The notes beneath the pieces were generated by a model. It was not told the origin of the DNA. It saw nothing but the letters and a program-made list of their open reading frames with translations, and searched no databases. A DNA stretch of 64,000 nucleotides from Candidatus Methylomirabilota bacterium. Lineage in GTDB: Bacteria > Methylomirabilota > Methylomirabilia > Methylomirabilales > Methylomirabilaceae. This document shows, one piece after another, positions 49,190 to 57,528 of this stretch (its first letter is position 1; the number at the start of each line of letters is the position of its first letter). Both the position numbers and the translations under genes were made by a program. The stretch lies in the NCBI GenBank assembly GCA_016207095.1, contig JACQQF010000054.1, forward strand, positions 21,792-85,791, read 5' to 3'.

Positions 49190-49217
49190 GGTGCTCACTT
49201 CCTCGTACGGTGAGGCT

Positions 49218-49412
49218 ATGAAAGTAGCGTTTGATCTGCCGCCCGCGCAAGCCGAAAATCTTCGAGAAGAGGCCAAACGCCCTGGAATCGACCCGGCCGA
49301 CCTGGCTCGTGCCGCTGTGACTGACCTGCTGGCTACCCGCGACAAAGATTTCCGACCCGCCGCCGAACGCGTACTCCGGAAAAACGAAGAGCTGTACCGC
49401 CGACTCGCCTGA
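49218..49412 (+). CDS. orphan antitoxin, partner family of Doc
   Basis: 64 aa from the ATG at 49218 (MKVAFDLPPAQAENLREEAK, then the tail RVLRKNEELYRRLA). It is a homologue of the Doc-partner antitoxin at 33666-33860, sharing the C-terminal tail. No toxin gene lies beside it. Its orientation is opposite to the neighbouring cassettes. Confidence 0.75.
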   Translation: MKVAFDLPPAQAENLREEAKRPGIDPADLARAAVTDLLATRDKDFRPAAERVLRKNEELYRRLA

Positions 49413-49477
49413 ATGCGACACCTGACGTTGGGAAAGCCGTGGAACTCCACCGCCAGGACCATGGGCTCCTATGCTTC

Positions 49478-50158
49478 CAGGACCGACCTGAGCGTTTGAA
49501 GATCCCGCTCCACGAGAGGTGTCTGAAAAGGGGCTCCTTGAGGGCTGCGGGCAGCACCGTGTAGCGATCCCTGTTGCCCTTGCCAGCTCGGCGATGATCT
49601 GGTCCCAAGAGAAGTCGATATCCTTGACTCGGAGGCGGCAACGCTTCATCAGCCGCAATCCTGCCCCGTAGAGAAGCACGGCCATCAACTGCGGCGTGCT
49701 TTGCAGGCAGCCCAGGAGGCGCTTGACCTCCTCTTTGTGGTCAAGATGACGGGTAGCCTCCTTGGTCTCTTGGCGCGCACGACTCCCTGGATCAGGCCAA
49801 TCTCCTTCTCCAGGACTTGGTGGTAAAGAAACAGGAGAGCATTCAGCGCCTGGTTCTGGGTCGAGGCGCTCACGTGAGAGTCGCGTGCCAGGCTAGAGAG
49901 AAACTGGCCGATCTCAGTTTCTCCCATCTCTGATGGGTGTCGCTTATTGTGAAAGAGAGTGAAACGCTTGATCCACCCAACATACGCCTCCTCGGTCTTG
50001 TAGCTATAGTGGCGAGTGCGGATCGCCAGGCGCACTCGGTCAAGGAGCTTGGGTTTGGCCGGAGGCGGCGGCGGAGGGTTGACTCCGGCAAGTTTCCAAC
50101 TGCCAGCCGTCTGATGGGACGGGCGTTGGATGATCCCCCTTCCATTGAGATTTCCCAT
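49478..50158 (-). pseudogene. intI: integron integrase, N-terminal half (copy 2)
   Basis: Starts MGNLNGRGIIQRPSHQTAGS at 50158, behind AGGAAGGA; then KLLDRVRLAIRTRHYSYKTEEAYVGWIKRF, FHNKRHPSEMGETEIGQFLSSL, RLPVILT, LMAVLLYGAGLRLMKRCRLRVKDIDFSWDQII and GKGNRDRYTVLPAALKEPLFRHL. At least two frameshifts (near 49740 and 49590) break it and the C-terminal half with the catalytic H-x-x-R/H/Y is absent. Reads leftwards. Confidence 0.9.
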
Positions 50159-50199
50159 ACAGTCCTTCCTCTCCAAGAAGAAGGAACCAACAGTGGCAC

Positions 50200-50955
50200 C
50201 TACTCGTACAGAGGGACGCCGCCTTCCGGTGAGGGAAAGCCATCGTTCCCCGCGAAGGCCCACAGGTACGCCTTGCTGAGGACCTTGCCGTTCGTCTCCC
50301 CGGAGAAGCTGTGGTCGCAGTCAGGCACGCCCCGCGCGTGTATGGCCCTGGCGCTCTTGGCCAGCGACGGCATCATCACGGCCAGGATGGCCGCTGCCGG
50401 GTCCTGCTCTCCGTACGCCACGTACACCTCACCCGTGTAGCGCCGCACGCCGCCCAGGAAGAACCAGTCCACGCTGTCATAGGCCGAGACGAGGAGAATC
50501 TTCGTGATCGGCGCAAAGACCGGCGCCACGGCGCCTGCGACGGAACCGCCAGCCGAGAACCCGGCGAGATGTACTTCGGGCTCTTTGGCGCCGCACAACT
50601 GCTCCGCGTGCTTCAGGCAGTGCTCCACCAACGCGGCCATGCTCTCCACATAAATCAGGCTCCAGCTCGCATCCCGGTACGAGTAGGGCTCGTTGGGGTA
50701 CTTGAGTTGGGCGTCCGGGAAGGGCGGGTTGAAGCTGACCAGGGTGGCGATGCCACGGGCCTGCAGGTGCTCGCCCAGCCGCACGTAGCGGTTGCCCGCC
50801 CCCTCCTTGACTTCACCCGCCCCCGGCGCCTGGATGAGGAGCTTGCCCGACGTGGTCGGGAACGCGATGAAGGGCGCCTCGTAGGGCACGGTCTGCCCCT
50901 GGTATCCCGTCGTCGTAAGCTGGAGGGATCCTGCTTCCATTGTCATGGTCATCAC
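50200..50955 (-). CDS. alpha/beta-hydrolase
   Basis: 251 aa. The nucleophile elbow GFSAGGS (about 147-153), the acid in YGEQDPAAA and the base in DCDHSFSGE make the catalytic triad; LIYVESMAALVEHCLKHAEQ is the helix before it. Ser-hydrolase of unknown substrate. Overlaps the acetyltransferase stop by 4 nt (ATGA), so the two are one cassette unit. Confidence 0.85.
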   Translation of the reverse strand: MMTMTMEAGSLQLTTTGYQGQTVPYEAPFIAFPTTSGKLLIQAPGAGEVKEGAGNRYVRLGEHLQARGIATLVSFNPPFPDAQLKYPNEPYSYRDASWSLIYVESMAALVEHCLKHAEQLCGAKEPEVHLAGFSAGGSVAGAVAPVFAPITKILLVSAYDSVDWFFLGGVRRYTGEVYVAYGEQDPAAAILAVMMPSLAKSARAIHARGVPDCDHSFSGETNGKVLSKAYLWAFAGNDGFPSPEGGVPLYE

Positions 50956-51971
50956 TCGCGAGCCTTCCGGACCCGCTCGCGCTCGCTGTCAACGTAGGCG
51001 AGCAGATCTTTCGCAAACGGGCTATCGATCTGGAGCAAAGATGGATCAAGGTCTTCAACGAGGAACTGCAAAAGCAGGGCGTCGCCGTCGCTGGCGAAAG
51101 CCGGCCCCAACCCGCTGAAGAAGCACCCCTCCTCCTCGGCGGCGCGGCACACCTCGGCCGTCCCCGCCTGGGCCAAGGGCAGTTCCAGGGAAAGGGCCTT
51201 CGCCCCACGCCCCTCGCACAGCTCGTGGCGGGCCCGGCGAACGGCAGCAGCCGTATCGGCCCCCACCCGGCGCACCCGGATGGTCCCCACCTGCACGGCC
51301 GCGTCGTACTCCACCGTGATCTCTCCCGTCCCCTCCGCCGGCGCGCCTTCTCGTAACTCGACAGGGATGCCGTACTGCCGGTAAATCCGAGCACTCATCT
51401 CACGGTGGTGTATGGCCACGTGGAGGATCTGCCTTGGCGGGTGTAGGTACTCGAAATAGATCACGAGGCTCATCCGCTGCGGCAGCGGTTCCGGCATGTT
51501 ATGGAAGGAACGCGGCCACAGCCCAAGCGCTACCCCGCACGGGTGCGCCCCGAAGTGCTCCTCGGCCTTCTGGGAGAAGAGGTGGTTGGTCACCGGATAC
51601 CCGACCAGGCCCGTCAGCCCGAGGCGGATTGCCTCCTCGCGCAGCAGCACCCGCATCTGTTCCATAAGGTGATGATGCCGGTGCTCCGGTCGCACGATGG
51701 CATCGCTCGACTCCGCGATCGCCTCCAGGTGGGGCCGTTCCAGGGCGTAATGCCCGACCACCTCGCCGGCCGAGTCCAGGGCGACGACGGAGACCAGCTT
51801 CCCGGCTTCGTTCAGGCGGATGATCTGCTCCGGGTCGTACAGGTCTCGCGGGTAATAGGTATCCCCGTACACCACTTCGACCAGCCGGGCCACGCCCGCC
51901 GCATCACCGGGGCATAAGCGCCGGATGGTGTGCCCGTTCGCGGTTAACTCCTGGGAAGATGGGTTGCTCAT
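50952..51971 (-). CDS. GNAT-family acetyltransferase, two-domain
   Basis: 339 aa from the ATG at 51971 (MSNPSSQEL); upstream open sequence is attC. The N-terminal GNAT domain has TIRRLCPGDAAGVARLVEVVYGDTYYPRDLYDPEQI and the acetyl-CoA loop region DAIVRPEHRHHHLMEQMRVLLREEAIRLGLTGLVGYPVTNH; the C-terminal half (about 205-339) is a degenerate second GNAT-like domain. Substrate unknown. Confidence 0.85.
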   Translation of the reverse strand: MSNPSSQELTANGHTIRRLCPGDAAGVARLVEVVYGDTYYPRDLYDPEQIIRLNEAGKLVSVVALDSAGEVVGHYALERPHLEAIAESSDAIVRPEHRHHHLMEQMRVLLREEAIRLGLTGLVGYPVTNHLFSQKAEEHFGAHPCGVALGLWPRSFHNMPEPLPQRMSLVIYFEYLHPPRQILHVAIHHREMSARIYRQYGIPVELREGAPAEGTGEITVEYDAAVQVGTIRVRRVGADTAAAVRRARHELCEGRGAKALSLELPLAQAGTAEVCRAAEEEGCFFSGLGPAFASDGDALLLQFLVEDLDPSLLQIDSPFAKDLLAYVDSERERVRKARE

Positions 51972-52024
51972 GGACGGAGCCTCTCTCTGCTCTCCCGCCA
52001 TTCCCTCTCGAATCGAGATCGGGC

Positions 52025-52096
52025 GGTTAACGGGTTGGTGATGAGCGGCGCGCCTCAGCAGTTGCACTGCCAATCCGCTCCAACCGGTGGTTAGGC
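52025..52096 (-). other. attC site
   Basis: GGTTAAC (52025-52031) to GTTAGGC (52090-52096), 72 bp. The arms GGTTGGTGATGAGCGGC and AATCCGCTCCAACC pair. Second base of the left core is off consensus. Confidence 0.65.
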
Positions 52097-52097
52097 T

Positions 52098-52334
52098 TCA
52101 TAACGCATCCCGACCCTCAGGCTTAACGTCCCTCACCTTGGACATGGCGCGCTCGAATTTACGGCGACTCCCCCGCTTGGCACGCTCTTCCAAGTACTCG
52201 ACCGTCATCAGCGCCGACAACTTCTCCGCCAGCGCCGTGGCGATGAGTTGATTGATCGACACGTCTTCTCTCTTGGCCAACTCCCGAACACGCTTATGAA
52301 GCGATTCCGGGAGGCGCAGACTAATCGTGCTCAT
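52098..52334 (-). CDS. ribbon-helix-helix antitoxin
   Basis: 78 aa. STISLRLPESLHKRVRELAKREDVSINQLIATALAEKL is a ribbon-helix-helix DNA-binding domain as in Arc/HicB-tail antitoxins, followed by a basic tail that should bind the PIN toxin. Overlaps the toxin gene by 4 nt. Confidence 0.88.
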   Translation of the reverse strand: MSTISLRLPESLHKRVRELAKREDVSINQLIATALAEKLSALMTVEYLEERAKRGSRRKFERAMSKVRDVKPEGRDAL

Positions 52335-52756
52335 GGCATGCCTCCTATCACTCGTAGAAACTCCCTTGGTGTTACCACGCGGATGCCAAACCGCTCCGAC
52401 CCTGAAAAATCCCGTATGTTATGGGTCACGATGAAATCACACCCGGCCTCCACTGCCAGCTCAAGAACATGATCATCTTGCGGATCCTTCAGGAACGGCC
52501 GCCATAAAAAATGAATTATGTGCTTGCGAGCCACACTGCAGATGTAGTCGAGAATATCGTCAAGGTCGGCGGACGCAAGCCCGATCTCTCGTACGATCCG
52601 CTTGGCCGCGTCTTCGTACTCCACGATGAGTGGGACCGAGATGTTGATCTCAAAATTGCCGCGATCGAGCAGCGTGAACAGCCTATAGGATGCGCCCCGG
52701 CGGGAGCGCAAAGCGGAAATGAAAACGTTGGTGTCGATGACAATCTGCCGGATCAT
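52331..52756 (-). CDS. PIN-domain toxin
   Basis: 141 aa. The acidic active-site residues are seen in VIDTNVFISALRSRRGASYRL (D8), the middle EDAAKRIVREIGL and KDPQDDHVLELAVEAGCDFIVTHNIRDF (D at about 92 and 113). PIN toxins cut RNA or DNA. Toxin-first order with its antitoxin (52098-52334). Cassette of integron 3. Confidence 0.9.
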   Translation of the reverse strand: MIRQIVIDTNVFISALRSRRGASYRLFTLLDRGNFEINISVPLIVEYEDAAKRIVREIGLASADLDDILDYICSVARKHIIHFLWRPFLKDPQDDHVLELAVEAGCDFIVTHNIRDFSGSERFGIRVVTPREFLRVIGGMP

Positions 52757-52810
52757 GACGGTATCATATACGATACCATTCTTTCGGTCAAGTCACCCCC
52801 CGAAATGCAA

Positions 52811-52906
52811 GCCTAACTTTTGAGGTAACCGGCCGCCGGAGCGCGAAGCGCGGAGGGAACCTGCAAGCGCAGCTTGCAGGCGGTCCGGTTGACCGAGAGG
52901 TTATGC
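52811..52906 (-). other. attC site
   Basis: GCCTAAC (52811-52817) to GTTATGC (52900-52906), 96 bp, with arms GGTAACCGGCCGCC and GGCGGTCCGGTTGACC. The stop of the gene above lies in the right core. Confidence 0.8.
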
Positions 52907-53317
52907 ATTGGGATTGCTTACTCGATTGATGAACTCGAAGAGCCAAGTGCCTGCCGCCAACGAGCCCAGGTGCCAAAAGATGTTTACAGGCTGAAACGGT
53001 ACGGCGTCAATTTGCTTGAATAACCCAGCGACACCAAAGCAAGAAAGAATGATGGCCACAGCCGCGAAAGGAATGCTGGAAAGAAAATGCGCTGAGACGT
53101 AGACCAGCAACTCATAGAGGACAAGCAGGGCTATTGTTACCAAGAGCATTGTGACGACAACTTTCGCTCCAAAAACGAAATTGCCCGACAGGAAAGTGGC
53201 GCTTTCAAGAACTCTGTCGTGCACGTGAGAAACGTCGAAATCCACGAAATACGCTAACCAGAACAGTGGAATTATCAAGAAGCTGCTGCTCTTCTTGATG
53301 GTTTCAAAGTGCTCCAT
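52901..53317 (-). CDS. membrane protein of unknown function
   Basis: 138 aa with four hydrophobic segments (about 12-28, 48-72, 78-96, 112-128). AGGAGG precedes the ATG. First cassette of integron 3, with its attC core in the stop codon. No family recognised. Confidence 0.75.
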   Translation of the reverse strand: MEHFETIKKSSSFLIIPLFWLAYFVDFDVSHVHDRVLESATFLSGNFVFGAKVVVTMLLVTIALLVLYELLVYVSAHFLSSIPFAAVAIILSCFGVAGLFKQIDAVPFQPVNIFWHLGSLAAGTWLFEFINRVSNPNA

Positions 53318-53332
53318 GCGTCCTCCTAAGAT

Positions 53333-53350
53333 GCATAACTATTGAGTATA
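53333..53350 (-). other. attI-like site of integron 3
   Basis: Core GCATAAC (53333-53339, GTTATGC on the cassette strand), next to AACTATTGAGT, matching attI 1 at 10 of 11 bases. Confidence 0.6.
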
Positions 53351-53755
53351 CTGGTCAATATAGCCCAGGCTTACGGCAGTACAGCACGGATACTGAGCTC
53401 TTGATGCCGACGGCGATTGTGGTGCGATTTCCATACCTTACCCGGAATACTTTAAGCCCCTAGACCGATGAAACACTGCGACTCTGGCAGTATAGCACCT
53501 TAGGTGGCGCGGCCATCAGGAAGAAGGGCCAGGCCATCGACCGGGCTACGAACGCCGCGCCCTCCACGGTTCAACGCATGAGTGTAGATCATGGTGGTGC
53601 TCACATCTTTGTGCCCCAAGAGCGCTTGAACTGTCCTGATGTCGTAGCCGTCCTCGAGCTCAACCTTCACTCACTTCTCCGCCTCATCAACGTCCCAGAA
53701 AAGCGGGAACTTGTCAACTCTCAAGATCCCTCACCGAGCAATGTGCCGAGCCAGG
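53351..53755. other. spacer between lexA and integron 3
   Basis: Contains the intI scrap (53500-53664) and unassigned sequence on both sides. No complete gene. Confidence 0.5.
53500..53664 (-). pseudogene. intI: integron integrase, C-terminal fragment (copy 3)
   Basis: Reads [20 protein letters not shown] then [21 protein letters not shown] and [11 protein letters not shown] before a TAA. It is the last part of an IntI including H and the nucleophile Y (TMIYTHAL). Upstream, the first H-x-x-R motif and everything before it are missing; homology stops at about 53664, 92 bp from lexA. Confidence 0.9.
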
Positions 53756-54349
53756 CTACAGCTTTCGAAAGACGCCGATGACCTTACCCAGGATCCGGAA
53801 GCGCTGGCCTTCCTTGAGCCGGATGGGCGCGAAGGCCTTGTTCTCAGGCTTGAGGATCACCGTCTTGCCATCCACTTGGAAGCGCTTCACCGTGACCTCG
53901 TCATCGACCATCGCCACCACGACCTCACCGGGGATCGCTTTCGGCTGCACCTTCACGAGCATGAGGTCGCCATCGAAGATGCGGGCATCTCGCATGCTGT
54001 CGCCCTGGACCTTGAGGAGGAAGGTCTGCCCGCCCCCGGTCCACTCGTGGGGGAGCGGGTAGCTCGCCTCGATGTGCTCCTCGGCGAGGAGCGGCCTGCC
54101 GGCTGCCACCCGGCCGAGCAGCGGCGTGAGCGTGGCGCGCGGCTCCTGGCGCAACCCAATGCCCCGCGACCGCCTGCGTGTGCGGGTGAGGACCCCGGCT
54201 CGCTCGAGGCGCTCGAGGTGGTACTGGACCCCCCGAAGGTAGATTTTGCAGTGCTCGGCGATCTCGCGCAGCGTCGGCGAGGCGCCATGCCGGGCCTTGT
54301 AGTCCGCAATAAAACGGAGGATCTGCCGCTGCCGGTCCGTCAGTTCCAT
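53756..54349 (-). CDS. lexA: SOS repressor LexA
   Basis: 197 aa. An N-terminal winged helix (MELTDRQRQILRFIADYKARHGASPTLREIAEH, with an unusual CKIYLRGVQYHL recognition region) is joined to the S24 peptidase domain. The self-cleavage Ala83-Gly84 lies in LLGRVAAGRPLL, the nucleophile S118 in QGDSMRDARI and K155 in VTVKRF. Represses SOS genes until RecA triggers autocleavage. It opens the leftward lexA...imuA-imuB-dnaE2 set, now split by 8 kb of integron DNA. Confidence 0.96.
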   Translation of the reverse strand: MELTDRQRQILRFIADYKARHGASPTLREIAEHCKIYLRGVQYHLERLERAGVLTRTRRRSRGIGLRQEPRATLTPLLGRVAAGRPLLAEEHIEASYPLPHEWTGGGQTFLLKVQGDSMRDARIFDGDLMLVKVQPKAIPGEVVVAMVDDEVTVKRFQVDGKTVILKPENKAFAPIRLKEGQRFRILGKVIGVFRKL

Positions 54350-54400
54350 CGTGTCCCCCCGCCTCCAACCTCCTTGTTCTCTTTCTTCTCCCCTTATCTA

Positions 54401-54420
54401 GTATTATACTTATGACTAAT
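54401..54420 (-). promoter_or_regulatory. candidate LexA operator/promoter of lexA
   Basis: Plus strand GTATTATACTTATGACTAAT; 18 of 20 bases match the motif in front of imuA (45635-45654). Read leftwards it contains TATAAT about 45-50 nt before the lexA start and has an A-tract at the same distance as before imuA. Confidence 0.65.
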
Positions 54421-54468
54421 AACGTCAAGAAAAAAATTCGCTCCTTTTCAGCCCCTTGTCAGGTATTC

Positions 54469-54984
54469 CTACAGCCAGCGGCGGACCGACGCCTTATATC
54501 GTAGATACTCATCTCCAAATTTTTGCGCCAAGTACCTCTCCTCCCTCGCGATGACCCCGTACGAGATTAGAACAAGCGTGGGGATCAATATTCCCAGAAG
54601 CCAGGCGCTGTTGACCCAAATCCCGATTCCGATGTAAAGGAGAGTGAAGGATAAATAGATGGGGTTTCGACTGAACCGATATGGTCCGGTCCTGAGGATG
54701 GTAGTGGTCGGCCGATGCGTTTGAATCGCCGTTCCAGCGGCAAGGAACTCCCGCACAGAGAGCGTGAACAGCACTATAGCAACCAGAATCAACGAACCTC
54801 CGACCGTGGCCTCTAAGGGAGCCGGGAGCACTTTCAACGGCCACACGAATTGAAGTGTTAACCCGATGAGTATCGAGTACAGGTAGATGAGGGGTGGTCT
54901 CGTGACCACCCCGGGGTTATCGTGCGCGGCCTGGATTTTATCGGCACCGAACTCCAAGGGGCGATTTCTAGCTTCTTCGGACAT
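54469..54984 (-). CDS. isoprenylcysteine carboxyl methyltransferase (ICMT)-like membrane protein
   Basis: 171 aa, four membrane segments (about 33-50, 62-80, 110-130, 131-145). The SAM-binding region TILRTGPYRFSRNPIYLSFTLLYIGIGI and the tail EERYLAQKFGDEYLRYKASVRRWL are diagnostic of the ICMT/PEMT family. Methylates lipids or protein-bound isoprenyl groups in other organisms; substrate here unknown. Confidence 0.88.
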   Translation of the reverse strand: MSEEARNRPLEFGADKIQAAHDNPGVVTRPPLIYLYSILIGLTLQFVWPLKVLPAPLEATVGGSLILVAIVLFTLSVREFLAAGTAIQTHRPTTTILRTGPYRFSRNPIYLSFTLLYIGIGIWVNSAWLLGILIPTLVLISYGVIAREERYLAQKFGDEYLRYKASVRRWL

Positions 54985-55167
54985 GTTCTCCTCACACGCG
55001 ACGAGACGTTAGTGTGGTGACCCAGAAATAGCTTGGCAGGGAACCCGTACGGGCTCAGGGTGAACGGAAGGGTGTAGGTGGGCCTTCACGCCCAGCACGC
55101 CCATCGCCTCTCCAGTCGGTGAGGCGACTCATTTTCACTCGCTGAGGCAATCGGGTTGTGGGCCCGT

Positions 55168-55665
55168 TCAGATCAAGGCCGCGAGCGCAGGAAACCGGGC
55201 CCGAACCAGCGCCAAGTCATCCGGGGTATCGGCCAGCAGGTTGAATTCGCGAAACTCGAATCCGGGTCCCACCGAACACCCCACCAGGGTGTACTCGCCC
55301 AAAGATCGAGCCGCTTGCCAACACCCACCTGGAACGATCTGGACCGGTCGGCACTCCTCGCCGGCCGGCCCGAGCCGGCGATGCTGCGCGACGGTCCTGG
55401 CCGCATCTAACCAGATGAGCTCGAGCGGATCACCTTCGTAGTAGTGCCAGATCTCGTCGGAGACCACGCGGTGCCAGCGGCTGTGCTGCCCCGCCACCAA
55501 GAGGAAATAGATCGTCGTGATCGCGGCATGATCCCTTACGGCGTCGCTTGCCCGGACCCTCCGGGGTGAGCGGAACACCTCTCGATAGTACCCGCCTTCG
55601 GGATGCGGCGTCAGATCAAGGAGGCGAATGAGGGTTGACGCGCGTGGATGCATGGATGCGACCAC
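55168..55665 (-). CDS. DUF985 cupin-like protein
   Basis: 165 aa. HPEGGYYREVFRS (about 21-33) is the DUF985/Cupin_5 start, followed by FLLVAGQHSRWHRVVSDEIWHYYEGDPLEL (metal-binding region), IVPGGCWQAA and YTLVGCSVGPGFEFREFNLL. Function unknown; a metal-dependent small-molecule enzyme or binding protein is likely. Confidence 0.9.
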   Translation of the reverse strand: MVASMHPRASTLIRLLDLTPHPEGGYYREVFRSPRRVRASDAVRDHAAITTIYFLLVAGQHSRWHRVVSDEIWHYYEGDPLELIWLDAARTVAQHRRLGPAGEECRPVQIVPGGCWQAARSLGEYTLVGCSVGPGFEFREFNLLADTPDDLALVRARFPALAALI

Positions 55666-55689
55666 AGGAGCTCCGCTGCCCGCTAGCCG

Positions 55690-56832
55690 TCACCGGCCAC
55701 CTTCCGTCACCTGGACGATTCCGGCCTTCCAGTTTAGACCCCTGGTGTCCAAGCCTTCGAGGCCCTGGTGCGCCTTTCGGGCGAACTCGTTCGTGAATGC
55801 AGCTCTCTCAGCCGGCTTCTTGATCACGCCGTACTTCAGGGCAACGTCGGCCGTCTGCTTCCACAGCCTCTCGTCCATGATGCCAATACCATCAGGCGAG
55901 GGCCAGATGAGCTTGTTGATCTCGTTCATCTGCCAGGTCTGGTGACCTTTGCCGAGCGTCGGTCTCTGCGTGAGAACGAAGCTGACGCAGTCGTCCTGAT
56001 GATCGCGGCAGTACATCCACCCTTTAAACGACGCCCGCAAGAACCGCACGGCGATGTCCTGGTTCACGGCGGCCTTGATCCAATCCTCCCTGACGAAGAT
56101 GCCGTCCTCGAGCATGGCCGTGCCTTCCTTGTTGAAGTCGATGATGTTGAGATCCTCGAGCTGGTATCGCTTGCCCGTGACCGGGTTCTTCGCCTCGAGC
56201 ACCTGCGCCAGTTCGTTGTAGGTCATGGCCGCCGCCGCCACGACCTGCTTCTGGAGCAGCAGGTTCATATCGAACGGCTGAGAGACGATCTCCACGTCCT
56301 TCCTCGGGTCGAGATTGTGCTTGGCAAGAGTGGCGAAGAGCTCGTGCTCGTTACCACGCAACCAGACGGCGACTCTCTTCCCCTTCAGGTCGGCCGGTCC
56401 GCGAATGTTGGACTCCTTCAAGGAGATCTCGCGCATACCACTGTACTGGAATACCTGAGCGATGGTCGTGAGCGGCGTGCCCTGGTCGCGGAACGACAGC
56501 AGACTTGGCAGCCAGTCCAGAGCGAACTGGGCGCTGCCACCAGCCTCGACCTGCTCAGGCACGATGCTCTCACCGGGGTGGCGGATCGTTACGTCCAGAC
56601 ACTCATCCCTGTAGTAGCCCTTCGCACTGGCAGCGTAGTAGCCTGCGAACTGGGCCTGAGCGATCCACTTCAGTTGGAGCGTGACTCTATCAGAGGTGGA
56701 ACACGTCCTTGCGGCAGCGGCCGGAGCCTCGGCGAGAGCGGCCATCGGCGCCGGCGCGGCCGCAGACCCGGCAGCGACCAGGCTCAGCGTCAGGATGCGC
56801 AAGGCAACAGACGACCCAAGTGTCCGATTCAT
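55690..56832 (-). CDS. ABC-type substrate-binding protein (NMT1/THI5-like), orphan
   Basis: 380 aa from the ATG at 56832; signal peptide to about residue 40. VTLQLKWIAQAQFAGYYAASAKGYYRDECLDVTIRHPGESIVPEQVEAGGSAQFALDWLPSLLSFR is the NMT1/THI5-like periplasmic binding core, then LKGKRVAVWLRGNEHELFATLAKHNLDPRKDVEIVSQPFDMNLLLQKQVVAAAAMTYNE. This family supplies thiamine-precursor or aromatic-sulfonate-type ABC importers, but no permease or ATPase is nearby. Confidence 0.88.
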   Translation of the reverse strand: MNRTLGSSVALRILTLSLVAAGSAAAPAPMAALAEAPAAAARTCSTSDRVTLQLKWIAQAQFAGYYAASAKGYYRDECLDVTIRHPGESIVPEQVEAGGSAQFALDWLPSLLSFRDQGTPLTTIAQVFQYSGMREISLKESNIRGPADLKGKRVAVWLRGNEHELFATLAKHNLDPRKDVEIVSQPFDMNLLLQKQVVAAAAMTYNELAQVLEAKNPVTGKRYQLEDLNIIDFNKEGTAMLEDGIFVREDWIKAAVNQDIAVRFLRASFKGWMYCRDHQDDCVSFVLTQRPTLGKGHQTWQMNEINKLIWPSPDGIGIMDERLWKQTADVALKYGVIKKPAERAAFTNEFARKAHQGLEGLDTRGLNWKAGIVQVTEGGR

Positions 56833-56901
56833 GGCGTTTCTCCCCGCGGATTCGAGACGCTCAATCGAGATTCGATGGCGCTTCACAATGGCACGAAGAG
56901 T

Positions 56902-57513
56902 CTACAGACTGAATCGGAGTGGGTCACCCTTCCATGGGTACTCGTCGAGGACGGAATGCGCCATCGTCATCAATCTGTCACAGGCATCTTGAATTTTCAC
57001 ATGTTGAAGATAGGTGATCAACAAGGGTCGATTGGGAAGGAGATGGGTTTGGCGGCTTCGAGCCGGTGCGAACAATGTATAGCCGAGAGACATCATCGTG
57101 TTGACCCGAGGTGCTTTCTCGTACACCGCTCCGAGAACTGAGTAGATTGGTAGATTCAAAATGCCAAGGAAGAAATAGTATCGCAGCGCAGCGTTCAGCG
57201 CCCTCCCACGGTACTCCTCTTTGGTGGCTCCTCGGTCTAGTAGCAGCGATGGGAAGACATAGGCATCAGGGAGCGTGCACTGGATTCTTTCCTCAGCCTC
57301 CTGTTTGTCCCTGGCGATTCCGCCGCGCATCGTTGAGATCGCCTTACCAAGCTCGTCCCACGCCGCCAAGACGACATCGTGATCATCTCGTTCATTCCAG
57401 AGCAATACCGTCGGCTCGGCGAGTCTGAACTCTTCGGCGCGCATGTACTCCGACAGACGAAGCGAGTATATCTCCGGCGCATCAGTTCTCGTTGCTCTTC
57501 GAATACACCTCAT
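56902..57513 (-). CDS. GNAT-like/N-acyltransferase (FeeM-like)
   Basis: 203 aa. IRRATRTDAPEIYSLRLSEYMRAEEFRLAEP at the N-terminus, GATKEEYRGRALNAALRYYFFLGILNLPIYSVLGAVYEKAPRVNTMMSLGYTLFAP in the middle and a helical end resemble the N-acyl amino acid synthase/GNAT fold (R-G-x-x-x cofactor loop at EYRGRALNAAL). Substrate unknown. A MITE ends 15 bp before its start, so its promoter may have been displaced. Confidence 0.7.
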   Translation of the reverse strand: MRCIRRATRTDAPEIYSLRLSEYMRAEEFRLAEPTVLLWNERDDHDVVLAAWDELGKAISTMRGGIARDKQEAEERIQCTLPDAYVFPSLLLDRGATKEEYRGRALNAALRYYFFLGILNLPIYSVLGAVYEKAPRVNTMMSLGYTLFAPARSRQTHLLPNRPLLITYLQHVKIQDACDRLMTMAHSVLDEYPWKGDPLRFSL

Positions 57514-57528
57514 ATGCGCTGATGCCGT

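Larger units (their letters stand above)
45733..50158 (-). mobile_element. integron 2 region: 5' half of intI and cassettes
   Basis: From right to left: intI N-terminal half (50158-49478), an antitoxin gene in the opposite direction, attC (49189-49103), a membrane-protein cassette with its attC (48500-48441), then three exported/secreted genes. The distal end has no clear attC. It sits between imuA and integron 3. Confidence 0.65.
50200..53664 (-). mobile_element. integron 3: C-terminal intI scrap, attI and three cassettes
   Basis: From right to left: intI scrap (53664-53500), attI core (53333-53339), a membrane-protein cassette, a PIN/antitoxin cassette and an acetyltransferase/hydrolase pair. 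The first two cassettes are followed by attC (52811-52906, 52025-52096). Placed directly beside lexA. Confidence 0.75.

Noticed and set aside
51434-51917. rightward open frames opposite the acetyltransferase
   Set aside because: They are shadows of the leftward GNAT gene with no features of their own.
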